64,000 nucleotides of DNA from Vibrio sinaloensis DSM 21326 (GTDB taxonomy: Bacteria > Pseudomonadota > Gammaproteobacteria > Enterobacterales > Vibrionaceae), in contig NZ_AEVT01000083.1 in the NCBI RefSeq assembly GCF_000189275.1, forward strand, positions 53,658 through 117,657. The letters run 5' to 3'. The stretch's first letter is position 1; each line of letters starts with the position of its first letter. The notes under the pieces were generated by a model. It made no database searches and was not told where the DNA came from. It saw only the letters and a program-made list of their open reading frames with translations. This document shows positions 54,368 to 63,305 of this stretch, one piece after another. A program made the position numbers and the translations under genes.

Positions 54368-55527
54368 TACGCCACCTGAGCAAGCCCAGCTAACGATAAG
54401 ATCGATTGAACTCTAAAATCCCAGCTGTGTTTCAGTTCCGCTTCTTCTCTTGCTTTGTTGCCCAATTGGAGCGCTAATTCGGGTTTGTGGATCAGAAAGG
54501 AGAGTGCAAACACGAGTGATTCTGGGTGCTCTGCATCATAAATAAGCCCTGTTTCTCCATGCCGGATGATGCGATTGATTTGGCCCAAGTTTGAAGAAAT
54601 TGTAGGCAAACCCGCCGCCATATACTCGTATATTTTTAGTGGTGAAAAATAGAAATGGTGCTGTTTGGGGTAGGGCGCGACTGCAATATCCATCTGATTG
54701 TAATATTCATCGATACGCTCTGGTGAAACGCTTCCCGTGAAGGTTATGCTTTGTTCGATATTTAACCGTTTTGCCTGTTGTTTCAATGCGCTCAATTCTG
54801 GCCCGTCGCCAACTATTAGCAATCGACAATGAGGATGAAGTTTTAGTACTAACGCAAAGGCTTCTATGAGCAGCTCAACACCATGCCAAGGTTTGAGTGT
54901 GCCGACAAAACCGATGGTCGTCGACAACTGGTTATGGGGCGTATGGTGACAGCAATGTCTGAATTTGTCGGTATTCACACCATTGGGAAGAACATGAATT
55001 TTGCCTTTAGCTTCTTTAAAGGAGTCAAGGTAGTCAGCGACTTGTTCGGATACCGCGAGAATCGTCGTCGCTTGTTTAAAACAAAGTTTGGAAATATTGT
55101 AAGCGGATTGCTCGTCATGCAAGGCTCGATACTTTTTTTGCTCTTCCACTAACGGAGCGTTGACTTCGAGAATGGTTGGGATGTTTTGCTTGTGGCCAAA
55201 GCTCATTCCTGCGTGTGACCAAAGAGAGTAACGCTCGTAGATAAACTCGAAGGGAGAGTGGCGAGATAGTACCTCAATGGCGTTTCGATTGTCGCGGATG
55301 TCTGACTGCTCTCTAAGCTGACGATCTTGGATTTTCGCGTGCTTGACCTTATATACATCGATGTTTTTTAGATCATTAGGGCAACATTCGCCCGTCGATG
55401 CGGCAAAAAGTGACAGTTGAATCCCCCGATTCTTCATGGCTCTCATTACTTCTTGTACATGTAATGAGCAGCCTTTGTGACCGAATGCGGGGACCCCTCG
55501 ATCAGAACAAACGTAAGCGCCTTTCAT
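54367..55527 (-). CDS. Glycosyltransferase family 4 protein (operon gene 3)
   Basis: A 386-residue GT-B fold enzyme. N-terminal domain: YVCSDRGVPAFGHKGCSLHV (acceptor side). C-terminal nucleotide-sugar domain: LSTTIGFVGTLKPWHGVELL, RLLIVGDGPELSALKQQAKR, and the E-x7-E-like PLKIYEYMAAGLPTISSN. It retains the anomeric configuration if like other GT4 enzymes. It overlaps the upstream glycosyltransferase by 4 bases (ATGA) and the ABC gene by one base. Donor and acceptor unknown. Confidence 0.88.
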   Translation of the reverse strand: MKGAYVCSDRGVPAFGHKGCSLHVQEVMRAMKNRGIQLSLFAASTGECCPNDLKNIDVYKVKHAKIQDRQLREQSDIRDNRNAIEVLSRHSPFEFIYERYSLWSHAGMSFGHKQNIPTILEVNAPLVEEQKKYRALHDEQSAYNISKLCFKQATTILAVSEQVADYLDSFKEAKGKIHVLPNGVNTDKFRHCCHHTPHNQLSTTIGFVGTLKPWHGVELLIEAFALVLKLHPHCRLLIVGDGPELSALKQQAKRLNIEQSITFTGSVSPERIDEYYNQMDIAVAPYPKQHHFYFSPLKIYEYMAAGLPTISSNLGQINRIIRHGETGLIYDAEHPESLVFALSFLIHKPELALQLGNKAREEAELKHSWDFRVQSILSLAGLAQVA

Positions 55528-56732
55528 AGTGACTCCTTAATGCAGCTTTGTTCAAACAGGTGTCTAAGTACTAAAGTGTTAGCATGAATATCAAAGTGGT
55601 TTTCAATGTGTCGACGCGCATTTAAGGCGATTTCCTTGGAGAGCTGCTGATCTTCCAGTAGGCATTGAATGTTGTTTGCCAATTGCTCTGGATCATGTTG
55701 AGAGGTCATCAAGCCGGTGGCTAAATGATCCAATACTTCGGGGATGCCAGTGACATCCGTCGAAATACATGGAGTACCTAATGCCATAGACTCAACCAAT
55801 ACCGTTGGAAGTCCGTCCTTGTTGTTATCATGCCCTACCACGCAAGGAGCGACGAACATTGCTGCTTGAGTCAGCTTCTGTTTTACCTGCTGCTGAGGCA
55901 TAGGACCAAGCAGTGTCACTTGATCTTGCACTTGGTAGCCTTCAATCAACTGCTGCAGTTCGTGCTTTAGCTCGCCTGAGCCAATGATCTCACAGCGAAC
56001 CTGTGTGCCACGATCGAGCAAAATACGACAGGCGGCTATCAGGTCTTTGAAGCCTTTTTTCTCTACCAAGCGTCCAACGGCAAGAATGAGTGGCTCACGT
56101 TGGGTGTAAGGTTGGAACGGGAAACAGGCCAAATCTAAGCCATTGTAAACCTTAAACACGTTTTCCGAATCGACACCCAACTGTTGGGTTAAGTAACGAA
56201 CATTGTAGTCACTGACTGTGATGGCAAACTTGGATCGTGAAAACTTGAGTTTAAGCAATTCAAAGTCGTTATCCTGTTGAAAGATATCTTTTGCATGTGC
56301 GGTAAAGCTGTACGGTATTTGACACACATCGGCGGCGATTTGCGTGACAGTCGTGGAAGTGGAGGCGAAATGCGCATGAAGGTGCTGAATATGATGCTTG
56401 TGGATCTCAAGGGCAAGCTCCAGTGCTTGAGTCACTTCACGCGCACTCGCTTTAGGATAATTCGCCAGTACACGCCATACGTTGGGTAGCTGTCGTGCCG
56501 CTTTTTTCTGCAAGTCCCAAAATACGCTTGCTCGTTCTGCTTTAGCCGAGAGGTAAGAAACAGGCGCTTTTACCCGGGAGATAATGTCTTGAAAATGGCT
56601 GTCTTGCGGAGGGAGTAACGCGTAAATTCTCACTTTCATCCCTGCGGCTTCGTGGGCCAGAATTTCGTTAACGATGAAGGTTTCTGAATACCTAGGATAG
56701 CGTTTGACAATGTAAGCGACGTGCATAATCAA
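55524..56732 (-). CDS. Glycosyltransferase family 4 protein (operon gene 2)
   Basis: A 402-residue GT4 enzyme. N-terminus: VAYIVKRYPRYSETFIVNEI, the pattern of colanic-acid-type GT4 proteins; HLHAHFASTSTTVTQIAADV and PYSFTAHAKDIFQQD follow. C-terminal half: LILAVGRLVEKKGFKDLIAA, CEIIGSGELKHELQQLI and GLPTVLVESMALGTPCIST. It lies 11 bases after the first gene of the operon. It likely adds a second sugar; specificity cannot be read from sequence. Confidence 0.88.
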   Translation of the reverse strand: MIMHVAYIVKRYPRYSETFIVNEILAHEAAGMKVRIYALLPPQDSHFQDIISRVKAPVSYLSAKAERASVFWDLQKKAARQLPNVWRVLANYPKASAREVTQALELALEIHKHHIQHLHAHFASTSTTVTQIAADVCQIPYSFTAHAKDIFQQDNDFELLKLKFSRSKFAITVSDYNVRYLTQQLGVDSENVFKVYNGLDLACFPFQPYTQREPLILAVGRLVEKKGFKDLIAACRILLDRGTQVRCEIIGSGELKHELQQLIEGYQVQDQVTLLGPMPQQQVKQKLTQAAMFVAPCVVGHDNNKDGLPTVLVESMALGTPCISTDVTGIPEVLDHLATGLMTSQHDPEQLANNIQCLLEDQQLSKEIALNARRHIENHFDIHANTLVLRHLFEQSCIKESL

Positions 56733-56743
56733 TTCCTCTTTGG

Positions 56744-57904
56744 CTAATGGTTGACTAGGTAGGACAAAATTTTGTCTTCAATCACCTCCATACCTCGGAG
56801 ATTAATCTTGTCATAGCCATCGTAGGGTTTCGGTGTATTGAGTTGTTGGCGGACTTTTTCCGCTAGCATTTGGGCGGAGTGCTGACTTGGAGAGAGGTAG
56901 TCCATCGCTGTCAAAGTAGACAACCGCTGTGCACGGATTAACTGCTCCTCAACAGGTGTGAATCTTGGCACCAATATAGCGCGCGCTTTTATTGACATCA
57001 GTTCGCAAACCGTATTATAGCCAGCCATGGACAAAACCAGATCTGCACTCTGGACCAATTCAATAAAGTTGTCGGAGAACCTCTGCCAAGTGATGTGTGG
57101 GTGTTCTTGCGCCCGGCTGATGAGCTGCTCAACGTCATGGTCACCCATTTCAGGACCAAAAACGAAATGATGGGTTACATTGTGAGGAAAATTGTCGTTC
57201 TCTAGCGAGTCGAGATACAAGTTAAAAAGGGCTGCACCATCGTCTCCACCACCAGCAGAGACGAGTATTCGTCGACGGTCTTGGCTGTGGCATCGACCAT
57301 TTGCTTCTGTTTTACGGGCAAGGTAGCCACAGTAGCTGGTTTTTAGGGTAACAGGATTGGAAAAGCGGTACTCCTTGGCAACATCAAAGACAGTTTGCTC
57401 TCCCACTACTAAGACCTCATCATAGTGCTCTTCAATAACTCGTTGGTAATGACGCTTTTCCCAAATCGTCGACGTCTTTTCTGGAGCATCGAGAATGTCC
57501 CTTAGTAGCAGAAGGTTAACACTCAATGAGCAAAGGGAGCGATTGGTAAACACTTCATTCAGCTCCCCGGCTAATCCTGTGGGTTTTTTGTCTATCAAAC
57601 ATAGGTCTGGCTGAAATTCTTGGTAGGTACTCAGTATTAATTTCGCTCTGAGAGTTTTGAGGCTGTGCGAATCAAAACAATTGAGTCTTGAATGATATTG
57701 CCCGCGGTTGTCTCTGCTCAAGCATGGAAGTTTGACGTAATCAATTTGAGGGTGAGTGCGAAATGCATGGTACATCGGAGATCCTGTAAGGATGAGTATG
57801 CAAATATCTTGATGTCGACTTACAAGATAGGATGCAATGGCGACCATACGACGAATGTTGCCTAATCCGTAGCTATCGTGAGAGTAAAACAGTAGCTTCT
57901 TCAT
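56744..57904 (-). CDS. MurG/GT28-like glycosyltransferase (COG4671 type), first gene of the operon
   Basis: A 386-residue GT-B protein of the predicted glycosyltransferase group COG4671. It begins KKLLFYSHDSYGLGNIRRMV, with the glycine-rich loop of the group, then DLCLIDKKPTGLAGELNEVF; the donor half has RRILVSAGGGDDGAALFNLY, VLSMAGYNTVCELMSIKARA and ILVPRFTPVEEQLIRAQRL, like the donor site of MurG (AGYNT ... E-Q). No membrane helix. A/T-rich sequence lies upstream, where the operon promoter must be. Substrate unknown. Confidence 0.85.
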   Translation of the reverse strand: MKKLLFYSHDSYGLGNIRRMVAIASYLVSRHQDICILILTGSPMYHAFRTHPQIDYVKLPCLSRDNRGQYHSRLNCFDSHSLKTLRAKLILSTYQEFQPDLCLIDKKPTGLAGELNEVFTNRSLCSLSVNLLLLRDILDAPEKTSTIWEKRHYQRVIEEHYDEVLVVGEQTVFDVAKEYRFSNPVTLKTSYCGYLARKTEANGRCHSQDRRRILVSAGGGDDGAALFNLYLDSLENDNFPHNVTHHFVFGPEMGDHDVEQLISRAQEHPHITWQRFSDNFIELVQSADLVLSMAGYNTVCELMSIKARAILVPRFTPVEEQLIRAQRLSTLTAMDYLSPSQHSAQMLAEKVRQQLNTPKPYDGYDKINLRGMEVIEDKILSYLVNH

Positions 57905-58065
57905 TCCCTGAACCCACTAGCAAGCAATAATGAACGTTATAATTGTTTGAAATAAACTTTAGTATTAATAAATAAGTGTAGAAGTTAAACTCATATTAGC
58001 TATCACTAAAGTTTAGACTTGCAGTTAACTTGTTGATGTTCAGATAAAAATAAAATACAAAAATA

Positions 58066-58098
58066 TCACTAGGGTGCAAGGCACGCACAGCCTAGTGA
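58066..58098 (-). terminator. Terminator of the MCP-hemerythrin gene
   Basis: TCACTAGG (58066-58073) and CCTAGTGA (58091-58098); on the minus strand TATTTTTGTATTTTA follows the hairpin. Confidence 0.65.
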
Positions 58099-58129
58099 AT
58101 CAGAATCAGGTGCGTTATGTTGATTGGGT

Positions 58130-59722
58130 TCAGTTGAGGTCATTCTGTTTAAACTCATTGGAGTAAGCTTGGTCTTCTCGCATGATGTGGTTGGTTAGCC
58201 AAGCCTTAAGGAAGCTCATCAATTCGTCGCCAATGTCCTCACCACGTTCGACACGTTTCTGAAAATCGAGCACTTCACCGACGAGCTGCTGATGCTTGTC
58301 TTTGTGTTGCTGCGTTTGGCTGTAGTTTATCTGATCAAACAGCGTCTCTTCATAGGTAAAGTGGTTAGCGGTATAGTCAATGAGACCTTGGACTACTCGT
58401 TTAATCGATGCTGGGCCATAGTTGTGATTTAGCAAGTGGTACAGTTCATTGATCAAGTGGAGTAATGTTTTATGCTGACGGTTAATCTCATCAATTCCTA
58501 TGTCTAGGCTATCGTTCCATTCCAGTAGCTTATCTCTCTTGGCATCTTCGTGTTCAATTTGAGTCGGATTGGTGGCAAAGCGATGGAGCAGTGAGTCGAT
58601 TTCTCCCGATAAGTTACGCACGGTAATACTGGCGATGAGTGTTTCTTGGGTTGATTTCACGTTATTGTCTGACTCAACGGCAATTAACTGTAAACACTCT
58701 TCTAATTGATGTGTTTGCTGAGTTTGTTGCTCTGAAGAATGGGCAATTTGACGTCCACGCTGCTGAATGTCATCGATCTGTTGGTTGAGGGTTTTAAAAC
58801 TGTGCTCTGCGGTCGAGGCGATGGTCAATGAACGTTCCATGCTGGATTTGTTTTCTTGCATGGTCTGCATCACATCGTCTGTTTTCGTCTGTAGATTTGT
58901 GATTTTGGCACGAATTTCTTCAGTAGCTTCTTGGGTTCGCATCGCAAGTGAGCGAACTTCATCAGCGACGACAGCAAAACCTCGGCCTTGTTCTCCAGCA
59001 CGAGCACTCTCTATGGCTGCATTCAGGGCTAGCAGATTGGTTTGCTCGGCGATACTGCTAATAGTTTCCATCACCTGACTGATTTGTGCAGTTTCCGCCA
59101 TCAATGATTCGAAGTGCGTGTTGGAATTATCGATGTGCTTGTTGGCTTCGTCGAGCGCATTTTCCAAATCGACCATATCCTTTGTCCCTTGATCGGCTTG
59201 CTGTTTTGCTTGATCTGCAAGTTGGGAAGTGGCATCACAATGTTCGGAAACTTGTGCGGTAATCGTGGCGAGATCTTGAATGATGACTTTCGCTTTGTCG
59301 ACGTCTTGCTTTTGACCTATAGCACCAAGCTTTGATTGTTGTGAATCTTGTTGAACCGTGTTCGCAACGTTGACAAGGTGGTGGGTAGATTTACCAAGTG
59401 CGTTGATCGTTCTAGAAATATCTTCGCCGATTCGATTAATGGTTCGAAACATCGCATGGCTAGTTCCATCTTGAGTCGGTAAGCGCTCCGTCAGATCCCC
59501 TTCAGAGAGATGACGGGCGACGACTCTAATGCGAGAAAGCATGGTGTTGATGGCGTTAAACAAGATACAAAATAGGCCGACGTAAACCAATGTCATTATT
59601 AGTGCCAGCCAAGCATCAATGTAGGTGAGATAAAGCGTTAAAGGTAACGTAACCAGTACCATGAGCGAAAAACTGTGTACGATATTCATTCTACTCATTT
59701 GCTCAATCATTCGATTCCACAT
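58130..59722 (-). CDS. Methyl-accepting chemotaxis protein fused to a C-terminal bacteriohemerythrin domain
   Basis: A 530-residue receptor. Two close N-terminal helices ([39 protein letters not shown]) leave almost no periplasmic sensor. A HAMP-like segment ([14 protein letters not shown]) and the signalling hairpin ([35 protein letters not shown]) follow. The end is a hemerythrin domain: [43 protein letters not shown] and [13 protein letters not shown] give the His/Glu/Asp ligands of the di-iron O2 site. It should steer movement by oxygen or redox state. The ATG at 59722 has GGGAGG 6 bases upstream. Confidence 0.92.
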   Translation of the reverse strand: MWNRMIEQMSRMNIVHSFSLMVLVTLPLTLYLTYIDAWLALIMTLVYVGLFCILFNAINTMLSRIRVVARHLSEGDLTERLPTQDGTSHAMFRTINRIGEDISRTINALGKSTHHLVNVANTVQQDSQQSKLGAIGQKQDVDKAKVIIQDLATITAQVSEHCDATSQLADQAKQQADQGTKDMVDLENALDEANKHIDNSNTHFESLMAETAQISQVMETISSIAEQTNLLALNAAIESARAGEQGRGFAVVADEVRSLAMRTQEATEEIRAKITNLQTKTDDVMQTMQENKSSMERSLTIASTAEHSFKTLNQQIDDIQQRGRQIAHSSEQQTQQTHQLEECLQLIAVESDNNVKSTQETLIASITVRNLSGEIDSLLHRFATNPTQIEHEDAKRDKLLEWNDSLDIGIDEINRQHKTLLHLINELYHLLNHNYGPASIKRVVQGLIDYTANHFTYEETLFDQINYSQTQQHKDKHQQLVGEVLDFQKRVERGEDIGDELMSFLKAWLTNHIMREDQAYSNEFKQNDLN

Positions 59723-59841
59723 GAACGCCTCCCAAGCTTGATGAAACACTGTATGCGCCTTGATACTTCTATAGTTTAGGCAATACCAATAGAAGTGTGA
59801 GCAGAATCTCATCTTCTGCTCACGTTAAACGTATTCCAGAT

Positions 59842-61053
59842 TTAAGCGGAGTTGGCGGCAGGCTCAAGAGCTCGCGAATGCCGGTTTAACCTCAACATGA
59901 CGATGATGGCAAGGGTTAGCACGAGCGCCGCTAGGCTGAAGCCCAGTTGTGTTAGGTTCCAGTGGCTAAGCAGAGCAATCGCAATATAACTTAAGCTTTG
60001 AGCTGTTGTAGCGAACATCGCTAAGCCACCATCTGCTCGACCTCTTTGTTTGATAGCAATGGTATGGTGCATCCAGTTGGTGCGAGCGATGCGATTGAGT
60101 GCATTGAAGAAACCAAACACTAGGGTAAATGAAACCAAGTAAATAGGTTGGATAGAAAAGCTCATTCCAATCAGGGCCAAAGCCGCGGCAGCCATGGAGT
60201 AAATCATTAGATTTGAATGCGAACTCAATGCCAGCAAACGAGCGACAAAAACGCCAGTAAAAAGAGAACCTAAGCCAAATGCGATGTTGTAAGCGGCTAA
60301 CCACTTTCCTGAGATACCGACTTCAGCAAACCAAATAGGTATCAATTTGCCTAAGTAAGTCAAAATAGGATAGCTAAGGCAAGACATCATCAAGAACAGA
60401 TAAAAACGAGGCTGAGCTGTGAAGATCTCTTTACTCTCTTTGAGTTGCTGGAGGAAGCGCATATCTTTAGATTGGCGAAATTGCTGTTCATATGGTGTGA
60501 CAATGTAACTTATTGTGGCAATAAAAGAGGCGATGGCTGCAAACATTGCAAATTCCAACATTCCCCATGTTTCGAGCAGTACAACACCGAGAGCGCCAGC
60601 GCCAAGAGTGGTTCCTTGCATAATGATCTCTTGCTTGCCTGATATGGAAGCGTACTCGTGTGGCTTATAGTTCTCTTGAGTAAATGCGTTGTTGGTAGCC
60701 CATGCTAGGTTGCTTGAAACCCAGAAAATCATCTGAGCCAGAGCAAGTATCCAAGGAGACCCCAGATCGAGTGTATAAATTACAAATACCAAAGCAGCGG
60801 TAAGCGCTTGACCAACTTGTACCCATACAAGAATGCGTTTGCGTGAGTGTCTGTCGATCAAAGTAGAAAAGAACGGAGTAAGGAAAAAGGACAACACAGT
60901 ACAGGTAAGGGCAGTAAGTGCAACGAAGGTTCCCATACCAGGTTGCAATAGAATGATCCACGGTAGCGCCATCATAAATAGACCCGATGAAATACCATCA
61001 AAGAAACGACCGGTGAGGTAGGGGAGTGTCCGACTTCTCATTGTTAACATCAT
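59842..61053 (-). CDS. MFS exporter (EntS/MFS_3-like), SoxR-controlled
   Basis: A 403-residue carrier with about twelve helices. The start MRSRTLPYLTGRFFDGISSG and the loop TLIDRHSRKRILVWVQVGQA (motif A) fit the EntS-like MFS exporters. A possible role is export of a redox-active compound or siderophore; nothing selects the substrate. AGGAG lies 7 bases before the ATG. The promoter contains a perfect SoxR box in a 19-base spacer, and soxR is divergent next to it, so induction by redox stress is very likely. Confidence 0.87.
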   Translation of the reverse strand: MMLTMRSRTLPYLTGRFFDGISSGLFMMALPWIILLQPGMGTFVALTALTCTVLSFFLTPFFSTLIDRHSRKRILVWVQVGQALTAALVFVIYTLDLGSPWILALAQMIFWVSSNLAWATNNAFTQENYKPHEYASISGKQEIIMQGTTLGAGALGVVLLETWGMLEFAMFAAIASFIATISYIVTPYEQQFRQSKDMRFLQQLKESKEIFTAQPRFYLFLMMSCLSYPILTYLGKLIPIWFAEVGISGKWLAAYNIAFGLGSLFTGVFVARLLALSSHSNLMIYSMAAAALALIGMSFSIQPIYLVSFTLVFGFFNALNRIARTNWMHHTIAIKQRGRADGGLAMFATTAQSLSYIAIALLSHWNLTQLGFSLAALVLTLAIIVMLRLNRHSRALEPAANSA

Positions 61054-61084
61054 TTTTATTCTCCTAACAAACTAACGTGGTGTC

Positions 61085-61115
61085 ACTGTAAAACCTCAAG
61101 TAAACTTGAGGTAAA
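61085..61115 (-). promoter_or_regulatory. SoxR box and 19-base-spacer promoter of the MFS exporter gene
   Basis: ACCTCAAGT-AA-ACTTGAGGT (61093-61112) is a perfect palindrome matching the SoxR consensus CCTCAAGTTAACTTGAGG. On the minus strand TTTACC (61115-61110) and TACAGT (61090-61085) are 19 bases apart, the overlong spacing that MerR-type activators correct. Confidence 0.88.
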
Positions 61116-61138
61116 GCACTTTTTGTTAAGGAAGAGAA

Positions 61139-61585
61139 ATGGAGATGAGTGTCGGTGAAGTTGCAAAGCGTGCAGGGGTAAAAGTCTCCGCATTGCACTT
61201 CTATGAGCAGAAGGGATTGATTTCAAGTTGGCGTAATCAAGGTAATCAGAGGCGTTACCATAGAAGTGTTTTGCGCCGTATTGCAGTGATTAAAGCGGCA
61301 CAGGAAGTGGGGCTTACTCTTGAGGAGACCGCTCAATCCCTCGCTCATTTACCTAAACATCAAGCACCAAGCAAAGAAGAGTGGGAAGAGATGGCATCAG
61401 AGTGGAAAGCGATGCTGGAGCACAGGATTTTACAACTTAAAGCGTTGCAAGAGGATCTCGGGAGTTGTATCGGTTGTGGGTGTTTATCTATGAAATCGTG
61501 CGCGATTTACAATCCTCAAGATATCAGAGCTGAGAAGTTTGAGGGTAAAACGATGTTGACGGATCCTGAGTCTTGGTCACAGTGA
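61139..61585 (+). CDS. soxR: Redox-sensitive transcriptional activator SoxR
   Basis: A 148-residue MerR-family regulator with a [2Fe-2S] cluster. Helix-turn-helix: SVGEVAKRAGVKVSALHFYE (residues 4-23) and GNQRRYHRSVLRRIAVIK; dimer helix to about 105; cluster cysteines C110, C113, C115 and C121 in the CxxCxC(x5)C pattern. Oxidation or nitrosylation of the cluster activates target promoters. No soxS is next to it, which is normal outside enterics, where SoxR acts directly on exporters and reductases. Its 3' end overlaps the AEC transporter gene by 9 bases. Confidence 0.97.
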   Translation: MEMSVGEVAKRAGVKVSALHFYEQKGLISSWRNQGNQRRYHRSVLRRIAVIKAAQEVGLTLEETAQSLAHLPKHQAPSKEEWEEMASEWKAMLEHRILQLKALQEDLGSCIGCGCLSMKSCAIYNPQDIRAEKFEGKTMLTDPESWSQ

Positions 61586-62452
61586 TAAGGCAAAGGTAAG
61601 CAGTAGCGGCAGCGTGAGAATGCTGAAAAAGTTTCCAAACAACACCATAGAAGCGACCTTAACCGGCTCAATGTTAAAGCGTTCAGCAAACAGATAGTTC
61701 ATGACCGCTGGTGGCAGCATGGTAAACAAGACCATCATTTGCAGCTCCATCCTAGGTAGGGGAATCAACCAGTAGATACATGCAAAAGCAATGGCTCCAG
61801 TCGTGAGTGACTGCAACGTACATAAGATCCCGACTTTAAGTCCACTGAGTTTTATATTGCACATCTGTGCGCCGAGCGACAATAGCATCACAGGTACTGC
61901 AGCTTGACCAAGTAAGGCTGTCGCTTCATACAAAGGTGACCAAACAGATACGCTAAATAAGTTTAGCGATAAAGCGCTGGCCGCCGCGATGAAGATAGGC
62001 ATTCGAATAATTTGTTTGAAAGGGTTCCCTTCACTGAGTACAGCAAGACCGATACTAATATGCAGACAGGCAGAGACGACAAAAAGCAGTACCGCAGGGG
62101 CTAATGCACTGTCACCAAAGGTATAGGTAAACAGTGGAATTGCTAAGTTGCCGCTGTTTCTAAACATATGCGGCGGTGCCCAAGCCTTGTAGTTTAAACC
62201 GGACAACTTGCACCACAGCAACATCACAATTCCCGGGAGTAACACCGCGACAATGGAGGCGCTAAGAAGGGGAACTTGTTCGGTGTTCAAAGGCATTGAG
62301 ACTAGGGAAGAGAACACCAGCGCAGGAGTAAAGGTATCCATATTAATGCGGTTAATCGGTCTAAAATCCGGTTTTAACCAGCGTCCAACCGAAAAACCGA
62401 CGACGACTAACGCGAAGACTGGAAATAAAATACTGACGACTTGTTCAAACAT
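61577..62452 (-). CDS. AEC (auxin efflux carrier) family transporter
   Basis: A 291-residue inner-membrane protein with about nine or ten helices. Typical AEC points: VSILFPVFALVVVGFSVGRW at the start, PHMFRNSGNLAIPLFTYTFG with the conserved N-x-G-N-x-x-x-P stretch, and LGQAAVPVMLLSLGAQMCNI in the middle. Substrate unknown; members carry carboxylates or malonate. It overlaps soxR convergently by 9 bases. The msrA gene lies 52 bases upstream on the same strand, so they could share a transcript. Confidence 0.85.
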   Translation of the reverse strand: MFEQVVSILFPVFALVVVGFSVGRWLKPDFRPINRINMDTFTPALVFSSLVSMPLNTEQVPLLSASIVAVLLPGIVMLLWCKLSGLNYKAWAPPHMFRNSGNLAIPLFTYTFGDSALAPAVLLFVVSACLHISIGLAVLSEGNPFKQIIRMPIFIAAASALSLNLFSVSVWSPLYEATALLGQAAVPVMLLSLGAQMCNIKLSGLKVGILCTLQSLTTGAIAFACIYWLIPLPRMELQMMVLFTMLPPAVMNYLFAERFNIEPVKVASMVLFGNFFSILTLPLLLTFALSL

Positions 62453-62504
62453 CTTCCTACCTTTTTTACCTTCATCCCTGCACTATGCTTGCGTTTACGA
62501 CTCT

Positions 62505-62984
62505 TTATTGACTGTTTCGATACTTGTGTAAAAGATCCAGCGGGATGTGGCAATAGTCGTTGGGAAAGCGGGTGAGCCTATCTTGGTGCTCTTCATCGCT
62601 CTTTACGTAGTTGATTAATGGCCCAACCTCCACAGCAATTTGGTCTTTATCGGCTCTGGCATCGATATAGGCTTGGGCTTGCTCTAAGTGGCTTTGCTGC
62701 TTGCTGTAAACACCGGTTCGGTATTTTTCGCCTATGTCTTCGCCTTGTTGGTTCACACTATAAGGGTCGATAATTTCAAACAAGTAGCCCATCAGTTGTG
62801 TCACCGACACTTGCGAAGGTTCGAACTCTAGTTTGACGCACTCTGCGTAGCCATCATAGTCACCAACAGTCGTATTGTTTGTGCCATTTGCGCGACCAGC
62901 CTCGGTTGAGACCACGCCAGGCAGGTGGCGCATAAATTCTTGAACACCCCAAAGGCAGCCACCTGCAAGATAGATTTGTTCCAT
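62505..62984 (-). CDS. msrA: Peptide-methionine (S)-S-oxide reductase MsrA
   Basis: A 159-residue MsrA, which repairs oxidised methionine in proteins. The catalytic motif is LAGGCLWGVQEFMRHLPGV, with C10 as the reactive cysteine and Leu where most relatives have Phe (GCFWG). Further matches are VGDYDGYAECVKLEFEP and GEKYRTGVYSK. The C-terminus ends at DYCHIPLDLLHKYRNSQ, giving one candidate resolving cysteine. It belongs to the short MsrA form. Neighbouring SoxR suits an oxidative-stress theme. The ribosome site is weak. Confidence 0.92.
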   Translation of the reverse strand: MEQIYLAGGCLWGVQEFMRHLPGVVSTEAGRANGTNNTTVGDYDGYAECVKLEFEPSQVSVTQLMGYLFEIIDPYSVNQQGEDIGEKYRTGVYSKQQSHLEQAQAYIDARADKDQIAVEVGPLINYVKSDEEHQDRLTRFPNDYCHIPLDLLHKYRNSQ

Positions 62985-63305
62985 TTACATTTTCACTTGG
63001 TCAAACGATTAACTGTCACTATTAGAGCAAAATCAAAGAAATAAGCAATCTTGATTGTTGGATGAAGGTCGATGTTTTTAGGAGGCAGTGATGAAACTGG
63101 CTAGTTGCCTGTGAGCCGCTTAATTAAACGAAACTTTTTTTCTTAAAGGTGCATGGGGATTTTCAGTTAAGGCATGCTTAGACTTGTGTTTTGGTGCCTT
63201 AAATTGGCGATTTTGGGGTGTTTTAAGTTGCTGAATTTCAAAGGTTTATATTTGTAGCTCTAGTGGGCAGTCCAGTGTTACCTTTGTCGAAAATTAGGAG
63301 GGAAC
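62985..63305. other. Intergenic region before the qnr-like gene
   Basis: No coding ORF of note. It contains an inverted repeat, TTAAGGCA (63167-63174) and TGCCTTAA (63195-63202), around a 20-base loop. No LexA box was found. The ribosome site AGGAGG lies right before the qnr-like ATG. Confidence 0.5.

Noticed and set aside
58081..58092. GCACGCACAGCC, resembling the start of a cyclic di-GMP-I riboswitch
   Set aside because: The rest of the aptamer (GGCAAACC, the CGCAAAGCC and AAACCAT blocks) is missing and the segment is better explained as the loop of the MCP-hemerythrin terminator.
63121..63202. Possible integron attC-like site with TTAAGGC...GCCTTAA arms
   Set aside because: No core GTTRRRY/RYYYAAC pair in the right arrangement was seen, and there is no cassette array around it.
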